Assembly: GCA_035645145.1 (NCBI GenBank)
Contig: DASQNC010000016.1
Coordinates: forward strand, 124,001 to 188,000
Reading direction: 5' to 3'
Source: Azospirillaceae bacterium
GTDB taxonomy: Bacteria > Pseudomonadota > Alphaproteobacteria > Azospirillales > Azospirillaceae
Length of the DNA: 64,000 nt
Each line of letters starts with the position of its first letter. The first letter of the stretch is position 1. Of this stretch, positions 26,800 through 35,087 are shown piece by piece. A program made the translations under genes and the position numbers. The notes beneath the pieces are model-generated. The model was not told the origin of the DNA, did not search any database, and worked only from the letters and a program-made list of their open reading frames with translations.

Positions 26800-27606
26800 A
26801 TGGCCGGACGATATACGCGGAATCTGGTCGGCACCTTGGGAATTCTGACGGCGGTCGCGGCGGCATCGATGGCCGGTGCCCCGCAGGCTTCGGCGGACGA
26901 GGGCAAGGTGCGCAAAGGCCTTGCGATGGCGCTGGGCGGCGGCACCGCCCACGCTTGGGTCGCCATGGGACCGGATGGCAAGGCCGAGATGCTCGGCGTC
27001 AGCATGTCCGAGGCGGCGATGCGGGACATCGGGTCCCTGCACGATACGGCATTGGTGCTGCCCCTGCCGGCCGAGGCCGCCGACACGGGCTTCGACCATG
27101 TGCTGCTGAACTGGAACCCGCACGGCCATCCGCCGGCGGAGGTCTATGGCAGCCCGCACTTCGACATCCATTTCTACACGGTGCCGTCGCACGAACGCGA
27201 AGCCGTGTCCGAGGCGGATCCCGAGTTCCGGGCCAAGGCCGCACGCCATCCGCCGGCCGGTTTCATACCCGAAAACTACATTCCGCCCGAACCCGACCCG
27301 GTGCCGGGGATGGGGCTGCACTGGGTGGATGCGAACACGCCCGAACTCCATGGCGCCACCTTCACCCACACGCTGATCTACGGCACGTGGGACGGAAAGG
27401 TGACCTTCGTCGAGCCCATGGTCGCGAAGACCGTCTTCGACATGCGCGAAACCGTCGTCGCTCCGGTCAAGCAGCCGGCCCTTGTCGCCGAACCCGGCCG
27501 GTATCCGACCCGCTACCGGATCGACTTCGACCCGAACGCGGCCGAGCACCGCATCGTCCTCGAAGGCTTCGAGGCCCGCAGCGTCGACCTCGCGACCCGC
27601 AACTGA
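26800..27606 (+). CDS. Secreted DUF5602/TTHB210-like protein
   Basis: A 268-residue exported protein. The N-terminus (MAGRYTRN, then a hydrophobic stretch ending ASADEG) is a signal peptide with likely cleavage near residue 33. The C-terminal half carries HWVDANTPELHGATFTHTL and YGTWDGKVTFVEPMV, which resemble the uncharacterised DUF5602 (TTHB210-like) family; histidines in the NPHGHPP and HFDIHFY segments might bind metal. ATG 26800 has GGGAGGGG upstream; an ATG nine codons earlier is possible. No function is known. Confidence 0.7.
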   Translation: MAGRYTRNLVGTLGILTAVAAASMAGAPQASADEGKVRKGLAMALGGGTAHAWVAMGPDGKAEMLGVSMSEAAMRDIGSLHDTALVLPLPAEAADTGFDHVLLNWNPHGHPPAEVYGSPHFDIHFYTVPSHEREAVSEADPEFRAKAARHPPAGFIPENYIPPEPDPVPGMGLHWVDANTPELHGATFTHTLIYGTWDGKVTFVEPMVAKTVFDMRETVVAPVKQPALVAEPGRYPTRYRIDFDPNAAEHRIVLEGFEARSVDLATRN

Positions 27607-27615
27607 GCAATGGCG

Positions 27616-27654
27616 CCCTGCGGCCCCCGGAGCACTTCCCCCGGGGCCGCAGGG
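27616..27654 (+). terminator. 12-bp hairpin after the DUF5602-like gene
   Basis: CCCTGCGGCCCC (27616-27627) pairs perfectly with GGGGCCGCAGGG (27643-27654) around 15 bases. It starts nine bases after the stop. Confidence 0.6.
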
Positions 27655-27694
27655 TGCCCGCCGCAATTCCCATCGAAATGGGCAGGAGACGGCC

Positions 27695-28648
27695 ATGGCC
27701 ATCAAAACACAGCGCGTGCTGGTCGTCGGTGCGACCGGCGCACAGGGCGGCAGCGTCGCCCGCCGGCTGCTGTTCGTGAACCACTACTGCATGGACGGCC
27801 CCCCGTATGCGGTCCGGGCCCTGACCCGCAATCCCCGGTCGCCCGCCGCGAAGGCCCTTGCCGCCCGGGGCGCGGAGATCGCCGTGGGATCGCTGGACGA
27901 CCCGGCGAGCATCCGGGCGGCGCTGGCCGGTTGCGATCTCGTCTTCGGGGTGACGAACTATTGGGAGCATCTCGGCGCCGAGGTGGGCCATGGCGGGACC
28001 CTCGTGGACGCGGTGGCCGCTTCGGACGTCCGGCACCTCGTGCTCAGCACCCTGCCATCCGCGGTCGAACTGTCCGGCGGCCGGATCGACGTGCCGCACA
28101 TGGACATGAAAGCCGTCATCGAGCGCTACGCCCGCGACCGCCTGGACGCGGTCACGTTCGTGCACGTCGCCTACTACTATGAAAACTTCCTCACCTGGTT
28201 CCGCCCGCAACCCCAAGCCGACGGCACGCTGGCCTTCGGCTTCCCCCAGGGCGACACGCCGCTCGCGGCCGTGTCGGTGGAGGACGTCGGCCCCGTGGTC
28301 CAATCCATCCTGGACAGCGCGGACGCGTTCCGGGGGAAAACCGTCGGCATCGTCGGCGACGACAGGCCAGCCGCCGACTACGCGGCGGCGATGGGCCGGG
28401 TTCTGGGGCGGACCGTCCGGTACAACCATATCGACCGGGACGTGTTCGCACGCCTTCCCTTCCCGAGCGCCGAAGACCTTGCCGCGATGTTCGATCTGAA
28501 CCGGCGCTTCATACCGGACCGCCGCCGCGACCTCATGACCTCGCGCCGGCTTCATCCGGGGCTTCTCACCTTCGATGCGTGGATGGCGATGAACCACATG
28601 CGCTTCGCTACGCCGGAGCTCTCCGCGGCCTCCACGCGGGCGGCATGA
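27695..28648 (+). CDS. NmrA-like NAD(P)-binding protein
   Basis: A 317-residue atypical short-chain dehydrogenase. The N-terminal Rossmann motif is VVGATGAQGGSVARRL. The sequence then resembles NmrA/HSCARG proteins (SLDDPASIRAAL, HLVLSTLPSAVELSGG, VAYYYENFL). The catalytic YxxxK is not evident, as in NmrA sensors that read NAD(P) redox state. AGGAG lies eight bases before the ATG. It is followed directly by a cytochrome c fragment. Substrate or regulatory role is not known. Confidence 0.78.
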   Translation: MAIKTQRVLVVGATGAQGGSVARRLLFVNHYCMDGPPYAVRALTRNPRSPAAKALAARGAEIAVGSLDDPASIRAALAGCDLVFGVTNYWEHLGAEVGHGGTLVDAVAASDVRHLVLSTLPSAVELSGGRIDVPHMDMKAVIERYARDRLDAVTFVHVAYYYENFLTWFRPQPQADGTLAFGFPQGDTPLAAVSVEDVGPVVQSILDSADAFRGKTVGIVGDDRPAADYAAAMGRVLGRTVRYNHIDRDVFARLPFPSAEDLAAMFDLNRRFIPDRRRDLMTSRRLHPGLLTFDAWMAMNHMRFATPELSAASTRAA

Positions 28649-28661
28649 TGGCGGATCGGAA

Positions 28662-28970
28662 ATGGGCTTCCAAATTCCCGGCCTGGGGATCTTCCACCCG
28701 CCCAACCTGACGCCGGACCGTGAGACGGGCTTGGGCGACTGGAGCGAGGCGGACATCATCAAGGCCGTGCGCACCGGCGTCCGGCCCGATGGACGCATGC
28801 TCGCACCCGTGATGCCGTATCCCAGCTACGGGAAGCTGACCGATGAGGACGCCCAGGCGCCCGCGGCCTATCTGAAAAGCCTGAAACCCGTGCGGAACCA
28901 GGTGCCGCCGGTCGCCGGAGCGTCGGAGAAGCCGACAGCCCCGTATCTCACCGTCGTGATGCCGGACTGA
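28662..28970 (+). pseudogene. Cytochrome c C-terminal remnant
   Basis: A 102-codon frame matches the C-terminal half of c-type cytochromes found with alcohol/aldehyde dehydrogenases. It has GLGIFHPPNLTPDRETGLGDW, VRTGVRPDGRMLAPVMPY with the axial-methionine region, and AAYLKSLKPVRNQVPP. The haem-binding CxxCH and the signal peptide are absent, and the upstream in-frame codons run into the NmrA-like gene without them. It cannot bind haem covalently. It is probably the remainder of a deleted cytochrome gene joined to the NmrA-like gene; expression as a short peptide cannot be excluded. Confidence 0.75.
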
Positions 28971-28995
28971 ACGGTTCGGGACGGACGCGAAAAGA

Positions 28996-29054
28996 CGAAC
29001 GCCCGGCGGGACGATCCGCCCCTCTGGTGGGGTGGCCGCCGCGCCGGGCGTTCG
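28996..29054. terminator. Bidirectional hairpin between convergent genes
   Basis: CGAACGCCCGGCG (28996-29008) and CGCCGGGCGTTCG (29042-29054) form a perfect 13-bp stem with a 33-base loop. It lies between the cytochrome remnant and the convergent quinone oxidoreductase gene. Confidence 0.6.
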
Positions 29055-29071
29055 CCCGTGTCGTCGCAGGC

Positions 29072-30043
29072 TTACGGGATCAGCAGCGTGGAGCCCGTCG
29101 TCTTGCGCGCTTCCGCCTGACGGTGCGCTTCGGCGACGTCCGTCAGCGCGAAGCGCTGGCCGATGTCGGCCTGCAACGTCCCGTTCCGGATCAGGTCGAG
29201 CACCTCGGCCGCCGCCGCCCGGTAATCCGCCGGCTTGGCGACGTGGCGGTAGACGTTGGGCCGGACGAAGAAAAGGGATCCGAGGTTGGAAAGCCGCTGC
29301 GCCTCGATCGCGGGCACCTCGCCCGACGCCTGGCCGTAGGACGCCATGACGCCGAACGGGCGGAGGCTCTTCAGGCTGTCCTCGAAGGTGTCGCGGCCGA
29401 CCGCGTCGTAGACCACGGACACCCCGACGCCGCCGGTCACGTCCTTGGCCATCGCGGCGACGTCGTCCTCACCCAGGACGGCGACATGGTCGCAGCCGTT
29501 GCGGCGGGCGATGTCCACCTTGGCCCGCGAGCCGACGGTGCCGATCACGGTCGCGCCCAGGGCCTTTGCCCAGCGGGTGGTGACCACACCGACGCCACCC
29601 GCCGCGGACTGGACCAGGATGGTGTCGCCCTTGCCCACCGGGTAGACGCGGCGGAGCAGCATGTGCGCGGTCAGACCCTTGAACAGCAGGGCGGCGGCGG
29701 CTTCGTCCGAGACGTCGGCCGGAACCGGAACCACCTCGTCCGCGGAGATGGTCCGCTCCGACGTATAGGCGCCGTCCGGCCCGCCGTACGCGATCCGGTC
29801 GCCGACCGCGAAGCCGGTCACGCCTTCGCCCACTTCGGTGACCACACCGGCGGCCTCGACACCCAGCACGGCCGGCAGCGGCATCTTGTAGACGCCCGTA
29901 CGGAGGTAGACGTCCAGGTAGTTGAAGCCGATGGCGGTGTGGCGCACGCGCAGCTCACCGGCCTTCAGCGGCTCGGCCGGGACTTCGACCGCGATCAGCT
30001 TTTCAGGACCACCGAGTTCGCGCAGTTCGATTTTTAAGGGCAT
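29072..30043 (-). CDS. NADPH:quinone oxidoreductase (zeta-crystallin type)
   Basis: A 323-residue zinc-independent medium-chain dehydrogenase. Conserved parts are GFNYLDVYLRTGVY, LGVEAAGVVTEVGEGV, and the nucleotide motif VQSAAGGVGVVTTRWAKALGA. It reduces quinones with NADPH in the cytoplasm. ATG 30043 has AAGGA upstream. A LysR regulator gene lies 86 bases upstream on the same strand and may control or be co-transcribed with it. Confidence 0.9.
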   Translation of the reverse strand: MPLKIELRELGGPEKLIAVEVPAEPLKAGELRVRHTAIGFNYLDVYLRTGVYKMPLPAVLGVEAAGVVTEVGEGVTGFAVGDRIAYGGPDGAYTSERTISADEVVPVPADVSDEAAAALLFKGLTAHMLLRRVYPVGKGDTILVQSAAGGVGVVTTRWAKALGATVIGTVGSRAKVDIARRNGCDHVAVLGEDDVAAMAKDVTGGVGVSVVYDAVGRDTFEDSLKSLRPFGVMASYGQASGEVPAIEAQRLSNLGSLFFVRPNVYRHVAKPADYRAAAAEVLDLIRNGTLQADIGQRFALTDVAEAHRQAEARKTTGSTLLIP

Positions 30044-30129
30044 CGCACAATCCTTGGTCAGGAATGGATTTGCCCGATGATGGCTGCCCCCCGCGCATCC
30101 GAAAACGGAAAATACCGGCAACGATCTTT

Positions 30130-31032
30130 TCAAAAATGAAAAGCAGCTTCGAGCTCGCCCCGCAACCGGGCCGCCTCGCGGCTGCACACGTCCCCCAGGA
30201 ATTCCAGCACGGCCCGGACGCGCGGGGTTCGGCTGAGGTCGCGGTGCGCCACCAGCCACAGCTCGAGCGAGCCGACCCCGTCCGGACCTGCCAACCGCAC
30301 CAGATCGGGAACGGCATCGGCGACGAAACAGGGCAGGACCGCCGCACCCATGCCCGAACGGGCCAGGGCCAACTGCACATTCATGCTTGTCGCCGTCGTC
30401 GCCACCCGACTGAGGGCGGGTTCCTTCACCCACGTCGCCAGGGGGATATCGCCCATGGACTCGTCCCAGCCGATCAGATCAACCGTCCAGGGATCGCGGC
30501 GGAGGTCGGGGTTGCGTTCGACGAGACCGGCGGCGGCGTAGAGCCCGAAGCCAACGCTCCCAACACGGCGGCGCACATGGTCGCCCTGGTCCGGGCGGAT
30601 GAGCCGCAACGCCACATCGGCCTCACGGCGTGTCAGGCTCACCGTGCGTACCCCGGTCACGAACTCCAGACGGAGCGCCGGGTGGCTGCCGTGCCACCGC
30701 GGCATGTGGGGGGCGACCAGATGGGCGGCCAGCGCCTCGCCCGTCGCCAGACGCACGGCGCCCTGCAATTCGCCGCGCCCGCCATCCACCCCGCGCGCCA
30801 CCGCATGGATGGCGGCCTCGGCCGCCTCGGCCCTGACAAGGATCTTCCGGCCCTCGGGCGTCAGCACGTAACCGCTGTTCAACCGCTCGAACAGCACGAC
30901 GCCGAGCGCCGCCTCAAGGGACTGGATGCGGCGCCCGATGGTCGCCGGGCTGACCCCCAGCTCCCGCATTCCGGCGGAAAGGCCGCCGGTGCGGGCCACG
31001 GCGAGAAAGAACCGAAGGTCGTCCCAGTCCAT
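30130..31032 (-). CDS. LysR family transcriptional regulator
   Basis: A 300-residue regulator. The N-terminal winged helix is MDWDDLRFFLAVARTGGLS with SPATIGRRIQSLEAALGVVLFER, followed by a type 2 periplasmic-binding-like effector domain. ATG 31032 (MDWDD) is the usual start of this subgroup. It precedes the quinone oxidoreductase gene, a likely target. The effector is unknown. Confidence 0.85.
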   Translation of the reverse strand: MDWDDLRFFLAVARTGGLSAGMRELGVSPATIGRRIQSLEAALGVVLFERLNSGYVLTPEGRKILVRAEAAEAAIHAVARGVDGGRGELQGAVRLATGEALAAHLVAPHMPRWHGSHPALRLEFVTGVRTVSLTRREADVALRLIRPDQGDHVRRRVGSVGFGLYAAAGLVERNPDLRRDPWTVDLIGWDESMGDIPLATWVKEPALSRVATTATSMNVQLALARSGMGAAVLPCFVADAVPDLVRLAGPDGVGSLELWLVAHRDLSRTPRVRAVLEFLGDVCSREAARLRGELEAAFHF

Positions 31033-31124
31033 TCCGATGCCCAACCCATCCCGACGACTTGCCCGATCCGAGATCGCCACCATAGCAAAGCCGGGACGAT
31101 CCCGGATCGGCACAAGCAACTCGC

Positions 31125-31565
31125 TCAGGCGCGGGCCTGGCTGTGGGACGGCCCCGCGAACAGCCGTTCGACGGCGGGGCGAAGCGCGAACGCGCCATCC
31201 CCGAGAAGCGCCTGAACAACGAGCGTGGCGGCCCAGAAGGCGGGATAGCTCCAGCCGCCGTTCGCCACCGAGAACACCCAGCCGTTGGCCGCATGCTCCA
31301 GCGTCGCCCCGAGCAGGATCGGGAGCAGGGCAAGCGAGACCCAGCGGCTCCAAAGCCCGGCCAAAAGCATGAGGCCCCCGCCGACCTCCGCAAGGATCAC
31401 CAGATAGGCCAGCGCCGCGGGATAACCGATGGACGTGAAGTACGCGGCGGTGCCGCCCGGACCGTATGTGAGCACCTTGAGAAGGAAGCCGTAGGCTACG
31501 AAGCTGATGCCGATGGCCACCCTGAGCACCAGGGCGGCATAGGCGGATGCGTTCTTGTCGATCAT
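31125..31565 (-). CDS. DoxX family membrane protein
   Basis: A 146-residue protein with four hydrophobic helices of the DoxX family (ALVLRVAIGISFVAYG, LVILAEVGGGLMLLAGL). DoxX proteins are inner-membrane proteins of mostly uncertain function, sometimes linked to thiosulphate:quinone reduction or oxidative stress. AGGAG precedes the ATG. It diverges from a LysR regulator, and paired inverted repeats lie between them, so it is the probable target of that regulator. Confidence 0.85.
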   Translation of the reverse strand: MIDKNASAYAALVLRVAIGISFVAYGFLLKVLTYGPGGTAAYFTSIGYPAALAYLVILAEVGGGLMLLAGLWSRWVSLALLPILLGATLEHAANGWVFSVANGGWSYPAFWAATLVVQALLGDGAFALRPAVERLFAGPSHSQARA

Positions 31566-31654
31566 TGGTGTTCTCCTGTTCCCTTGGGCCGCCCCACCCC
31601 AGCCGTTCGCGGCCGATGGCGGGAAGCTAGGGTTTGCCCCGGGAACGGGACAGA

Positions 31655-31694
31655 GATGAAAAATCGCTGGACTTCATCTCCATGTCCGATGGAG
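31655..31694. promoter_or_regulatory. Possible LysR operator between doxX and lysR
   Basis: Two inverted repeats lie in the divergent spacer: GATGAA-N12-TTCATC (31655-31678) and CTCCAT-N5-ATGGAG (31678-31694). LysR regulators typically bind such paired palindromes next to their own promoter. Confidence 0.35.
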
Positions 31695-31753
31695 TTTTGT
31701 GGGGTCCGTCACGGGCCGACCGGACCCGGCAGCACGGCGACCTGTCCCTCGGC

Positions 31754-32677
31754 ATGAACCTCGACCCGATCTCGTTCGACCAGCTTCGCGTTGTGCTTGC
31801 CGTTGTGGAAACCGGCAGCTTCACCGCCGCCAGCAAGCGTCTGCGCCGCGCCCAATCGGCCGTCAGCCAGGCGGTGATGAACCTGGAAGCCCAGCTCGGG
31901 GTCGCGCTGTTCGACCGGTCCGCCTACCGCCCGCGGCTCACCCCGGCAGGCGAGACGCTGGTCGCCGAAATCCGGACAATCGTGGAACGCGGCGAATTCC
32001 TGCGGTCCCAGGCCCGGGCGATCGCGGCCGGTCTGGAGCCCGAGTTGCGCATCGTTTTGGACGCGGTCTGGCCCATGGGGGCCTTCGCCACCGTCCTTTC
32101 GGAATTCCGGACGCGCTTCCCCACGGTGGGCATCCGCCTCCATGTCGAGGCGCTGGGCGGCGTGGTCGAGAAGGTGATGGACGGGACCTGCGATCTCGGT
32201 GTCCTGGCGACCATGCCCGAGCTGCCGGCCGGGCTGATCGGCCGGACGCTGCGCCCGGTGCTGATGATCCCCGTGGCCGCCCCCTCGCACCCGCTGGCCG
32301 GGCACACCGGCCGCATCCCGAAGGTCAAGCTGCACGACCAGGTGCAGATCGTCCTGACCGACCGCAGCCGCCTGACGGCCGGCCGGGACTTCTGGGTGCT
32401 GTCGCCGCGGACGTGGCGTGTGGCCGACCTGTCCAGCAAACGCGAGCTGCTGAAGGCGGGCCTGGGCTGGGGGAGCATGCCGCGGCACATGGTGGCGGAC
32501 GATCTCAGCAGTGGCGCGCTGCGCCGGATCGAGATCGAGGGCATGCCGGAAACGGACCTGCTGCCGGCCTTTGCCTTCCACCGCGCCGATGGCGTTCCCG
32601 GCATTGCCGGCCGCTGGATGCTCGACCGGCTCGCCGGGGGCGTTCCCGACCCCCACGCCGCGTTCACGGGTTCGTAA
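31754..32677 (+). CDS. LysR family transcriptional regulator
   Basis: A 307-residue LysR regulator. The DNA-binding part is ISFDQLRVVLAVVETGSFT with RAQSAVSQAVMNLEAQLGV. The effector domain follows. ATG 31754 matches the family start; the frame extends 40 codons upstream without similarity. It diverges from doxX, its likely target. The next gene on this strand, the TPR-GH30 gene, is 24 bases away, so co-transcription is possible. Confidence 0.85.
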   Translation: MNLDPISFDQLRVVLAVVETGSFTAASKRLRRAQSAVSQAVMNLEAQLGVALFDRSAYRPRLTPAGETLVAEIRTIVERGEFLRSQARAIAAGLEPELRIVLDAVWPMGAFATVLSEFRTRFPTVGIRLHVEALGGVVEKVMDGTCDLGVLATMPELPAGLIGRTLRPVLMIPVAAPSHPLAGHTGRIPKVKLHDQVQIVLTDRSRLTAGRDFWVLSPRTWRVADLSSKRELLKAGLGWGSMPRHMVADDLSSGALRRIEIEGMPETDLLPAFAFHRADGVPGIAGRWMLDRLAGGVPDPHAAFTGS

Positions 32678-32701
32678 TCCGGATCTGGAATCCTTCCGGC
32701 C

Positions 32702-35065
32702 ATGGCCTGGAAGGGAACGGTGCCGGGATCCGGCTCAGCGCTCGCGGCACTTCGCTGCGCCGCCGCCGTTCTTGTTCTGATGACGGCCACATCCCCGCCG
32801 GCTTCGTCCGGCCCTCCCGGGAAGGGCGGCGTCGATGCCGTGCTGGACGCCGCGCGGGCGGCCGCACGGTCGGACCGCAATGCGCTGTCGGTCGAGCTTT
32901 TCCAACAGGCGCTGCGGGCCGCGCCGGAGCGCCGGGACGAGATCCTGCGCGAATACGCGGACCAGCTCGTCTATGCCGGGCGCCCCGCCGAAGCGATTCC
33001 GCTTTTCACCGAAGTCCTGGGCTCGCGCGGTCTCCCCGGCCAGGAACGCCGCCGCGCCGAGCGGGCCCTGGCGTTGGCCCTGCTGTGGAGCGGCCGGTTC
33101 GCGGAGGCCGTGCCGGCCTATGATCGCGTGCTCTCCGCATCCCCTGGCGATACGGACGCGGCGAAGGATCTGGTCCGCGCGCTGGCCGGGGCGGCGCGCG
33201 CCATGGCCCAGGTGGACCGGAATGCGGAGTCCGCCGCCCTGTTCGATCGGGCGATCCGGCTTGCGCCCCGGACCCGCGGCGAGCTGCTGCGGGAGTACGC
33301 GGACCAATTGAGCTTCACCCGGCGCGCGGCCGATGCGGTACCGCTCTACCGCGAGGTCCTGTCGTGGCCCGGTACCGACCCGGAGCAGGCCCGTGATGCC
33401 CGCCGCGGACTCGCGCTCGCCCTGTCCTGGAGCGGCCGGCCCGAAGAGGCGCAGGCGGAATACGAAGCGGTGATCCGCGACTTCCCCGCCGATTTGCCGG
33501 CGCGGCTGGGTCGCGCCCGCGTTCTCGCGGAGCGCGGGCTTCGCGCCGAGGCGCTGGCGGAATACGAAACCGCCCTCGGCCTCGATCCCCGCCACCCGGA
33601 AGCGCTCAAAGGGCGGGAGCGCGTGAGGGCCGCGGACGACCCTCCACCAACCGTCCCGGCACCGCGTCCTCCGGCATGGGCATCGACGACCCAGGCCGGG
33701 GCACCCGGGGTGTGGACATGGGTCACCACCACCGATGCCGGCCGGCTGCTCAGCCCGGGCCCTGCCGTATCCGTACGGACGCCGGACGGCAGCGGCGCCG
33801 CGCCCGTGCTGACGATCGACGATGCCGACCTGGGCCAGCGGATCGAAGGGTTCGGCGCGGCCCTCACGGAATCCTCGGCCTGGCTGATCCAGGGGCTCGC
33901 GCCTCCGCGGCGCGACGAGCTGATGACCCGGCTGTTCGATCCCGCGCGCGGGATCGGGCTCAGCTATCTGCGCCAGCCGATGGGATCCTCGGAGTTCGCC
34001 CTTTCCCACTACAGCTACGACGACCTGCCGCGGGGCGAGGCCGACCCGGCGCTCGCGCGCGTCTCCATCGACCGCGAGCGCCGGTACGTGATCCCGCTGC
34101 TGCGGCAGGCCCGCGCGCTCAATCCGCAATTGCGGCTGATGGCGACACCGTGGACGGCGCCGGGGTGGATGAAGACCAGCGGCTCGCTCCTGGGCGGACG
34201 CCTGCGTGCCGACGCCTATCCGGCCTATGCGCAATACTTCGTGCGCGTCCTGGAAGCCTTCTCGGCCGAAGGGCTGGCGATCGATGCCGTCACCGTCCAG
34301 AACGAGCCGACCACCCTGCCCGGCGACATGCCCGGCATGCTCATGGACACCGACGAGCAGGCGGCCTTCATCGGCGACCACCTCGGCCCGGCGCTGCGGG
34401 CCGGCGGCTTCAAGGTCCGGGTCCTCGCGTGGGACGACAACCTCGACCGGACCGATCCGGCGCGGACCCTGCTGAACGACCCCAAGGCCGGACGGCACCT
34501 CGCCGGGGCCGCCTTCCACGCCTACCGCGGCCGGCCCGAGGCGATTGCCCCGCTGGCCGCCGACCACCCGGACCGCATGTTCCTGATTTCCGAAGGCAGT
34601 TCCGGGACGTGGGAGACGGCTTTCGGGACGAACCTCCGCCACGACATCGGCCGCCTGATCATCCCGGCGCTGCGGAACGGGGCGGCCGGCGTGCTCAAGT
34701 GGAACATCGCCCTCGACCCGCGACATGGGCCGCGGACGGGCGGGTGCTCGCGATGCACCGGCCTGGTCACCATCGATCCCGTGACGGGCGGGCTCCAATT
34801 CAACCACGACTTCTTCGCACTCGGGCATTTCAGCAAGTTCATCGCCCCCGGCGCGCGCTTGGTCCGGTCGAAGACAGCCGGTGCGGCCACGCTCCAGACC
34901 GTCGCCGCCCTCAACCCGGACGGCAGCCTTGCCGTCGTGCTTTACAATCCCGAGCGCGCGGAGGCGGCGGTCGATATCCGCTGGCGCGGGCTGTCCGCCG
35001 GGGTGCCCGTGCCGGCGGAGGCCGTCATGACCCTGGTCTGGCGACGGGCCGCCGGCGCCACCTGA
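32702..35065 (+). CDS. Secreted TPR protein fused to GH30 glycoside hydrolase
   Basis: A 787-residue two-part protein. Residues 1-35 look like a signal peptide. Residues about 45-310 hold TPR-like repeats (LREYADQL, ALALLWSGRFAEAVPAYDRVL) very like those of the TPR-barrel protein at 37191-39458. Residues about 320-785 are a GH30 glucosylceramidase-like glycosidase with EGFGAALTESSAW, acid/base E535 (VQNEPTTL), nucleophile E631 (LISEGSSG) and a C-terminal beta domain. GH30 enzymes cut beta-linked sugars. It converges on the glycosyltransferase operon with a 22-base gap. A role in trimming the exported polysaccharide, like BcsZ in cellulose systems, is inferred. Confidence 0.85.
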   Translation: MAWKGTVPGSGSALAALRCAAAVLVLMTATSPPASSGPPGKGGVDAVLDAARAAARSDRNALSVELFQQALRAAPERRDEILREYADQLVYAGRPAEAIPLFTEVLGSRGLPGQERRRAERALALALLWSGRFAEAVPAYDRVLSASPGDTDAAKDLVRALAGAARAMAQVDRNAESAALFDRAIRLAPRTRGELLREYADQLSFTRRAADAVPLYREVLSWPGTDPEQARDARRGLALALSWSGRPEEAQAEYEAVIRDFPADLPARLGRARVLAERGLRAEALAEYETALGLDPRHPEALKGRERVRAADDPPPTVPAPRPPAWASTTQAGAPGVWTWVTTTDAGRLLSPGPAVSVRTPDGSGAAPVLTIDDADLGQRIEGFGAALTESSAWLIQGLAPPRRDELMTRLFDPARGIGLSYLRQPMGSSEFALSHYSYDDLPRGEADPALARVSIDRERRYVIPLLRQARALNPQLRLMATPWTAPGWMKTSGSLLGGRLRADAYPAYAQYFVRVLEAFSAEGLAIDAVTVQNEPTTLPGDMPGMLMDTDEQAAFIGDHLGPALRAGGFKVRVLAWDDNLDRTDPARTLLNDPKAGRHLAGAAFHAYRGRPEAIAPLAADHPDRMFLISEGSSGTWETAFGTNLRHDIGRLIIPALRNGAAGVLKWNIALDPRHGPRTGGCSRCTGLVTIDPVTGGLQFNHDFFALGHFSKFIAPGARLVRSKTAGAATLQTVAALNPDGSLAVVLYNPERAEAAVDIRWRGLSAGVPVPAEAVMTLVWRRAAGAT

Positions 35066-35087
35066 TGGACAGGCCGCACGGCCGGGT

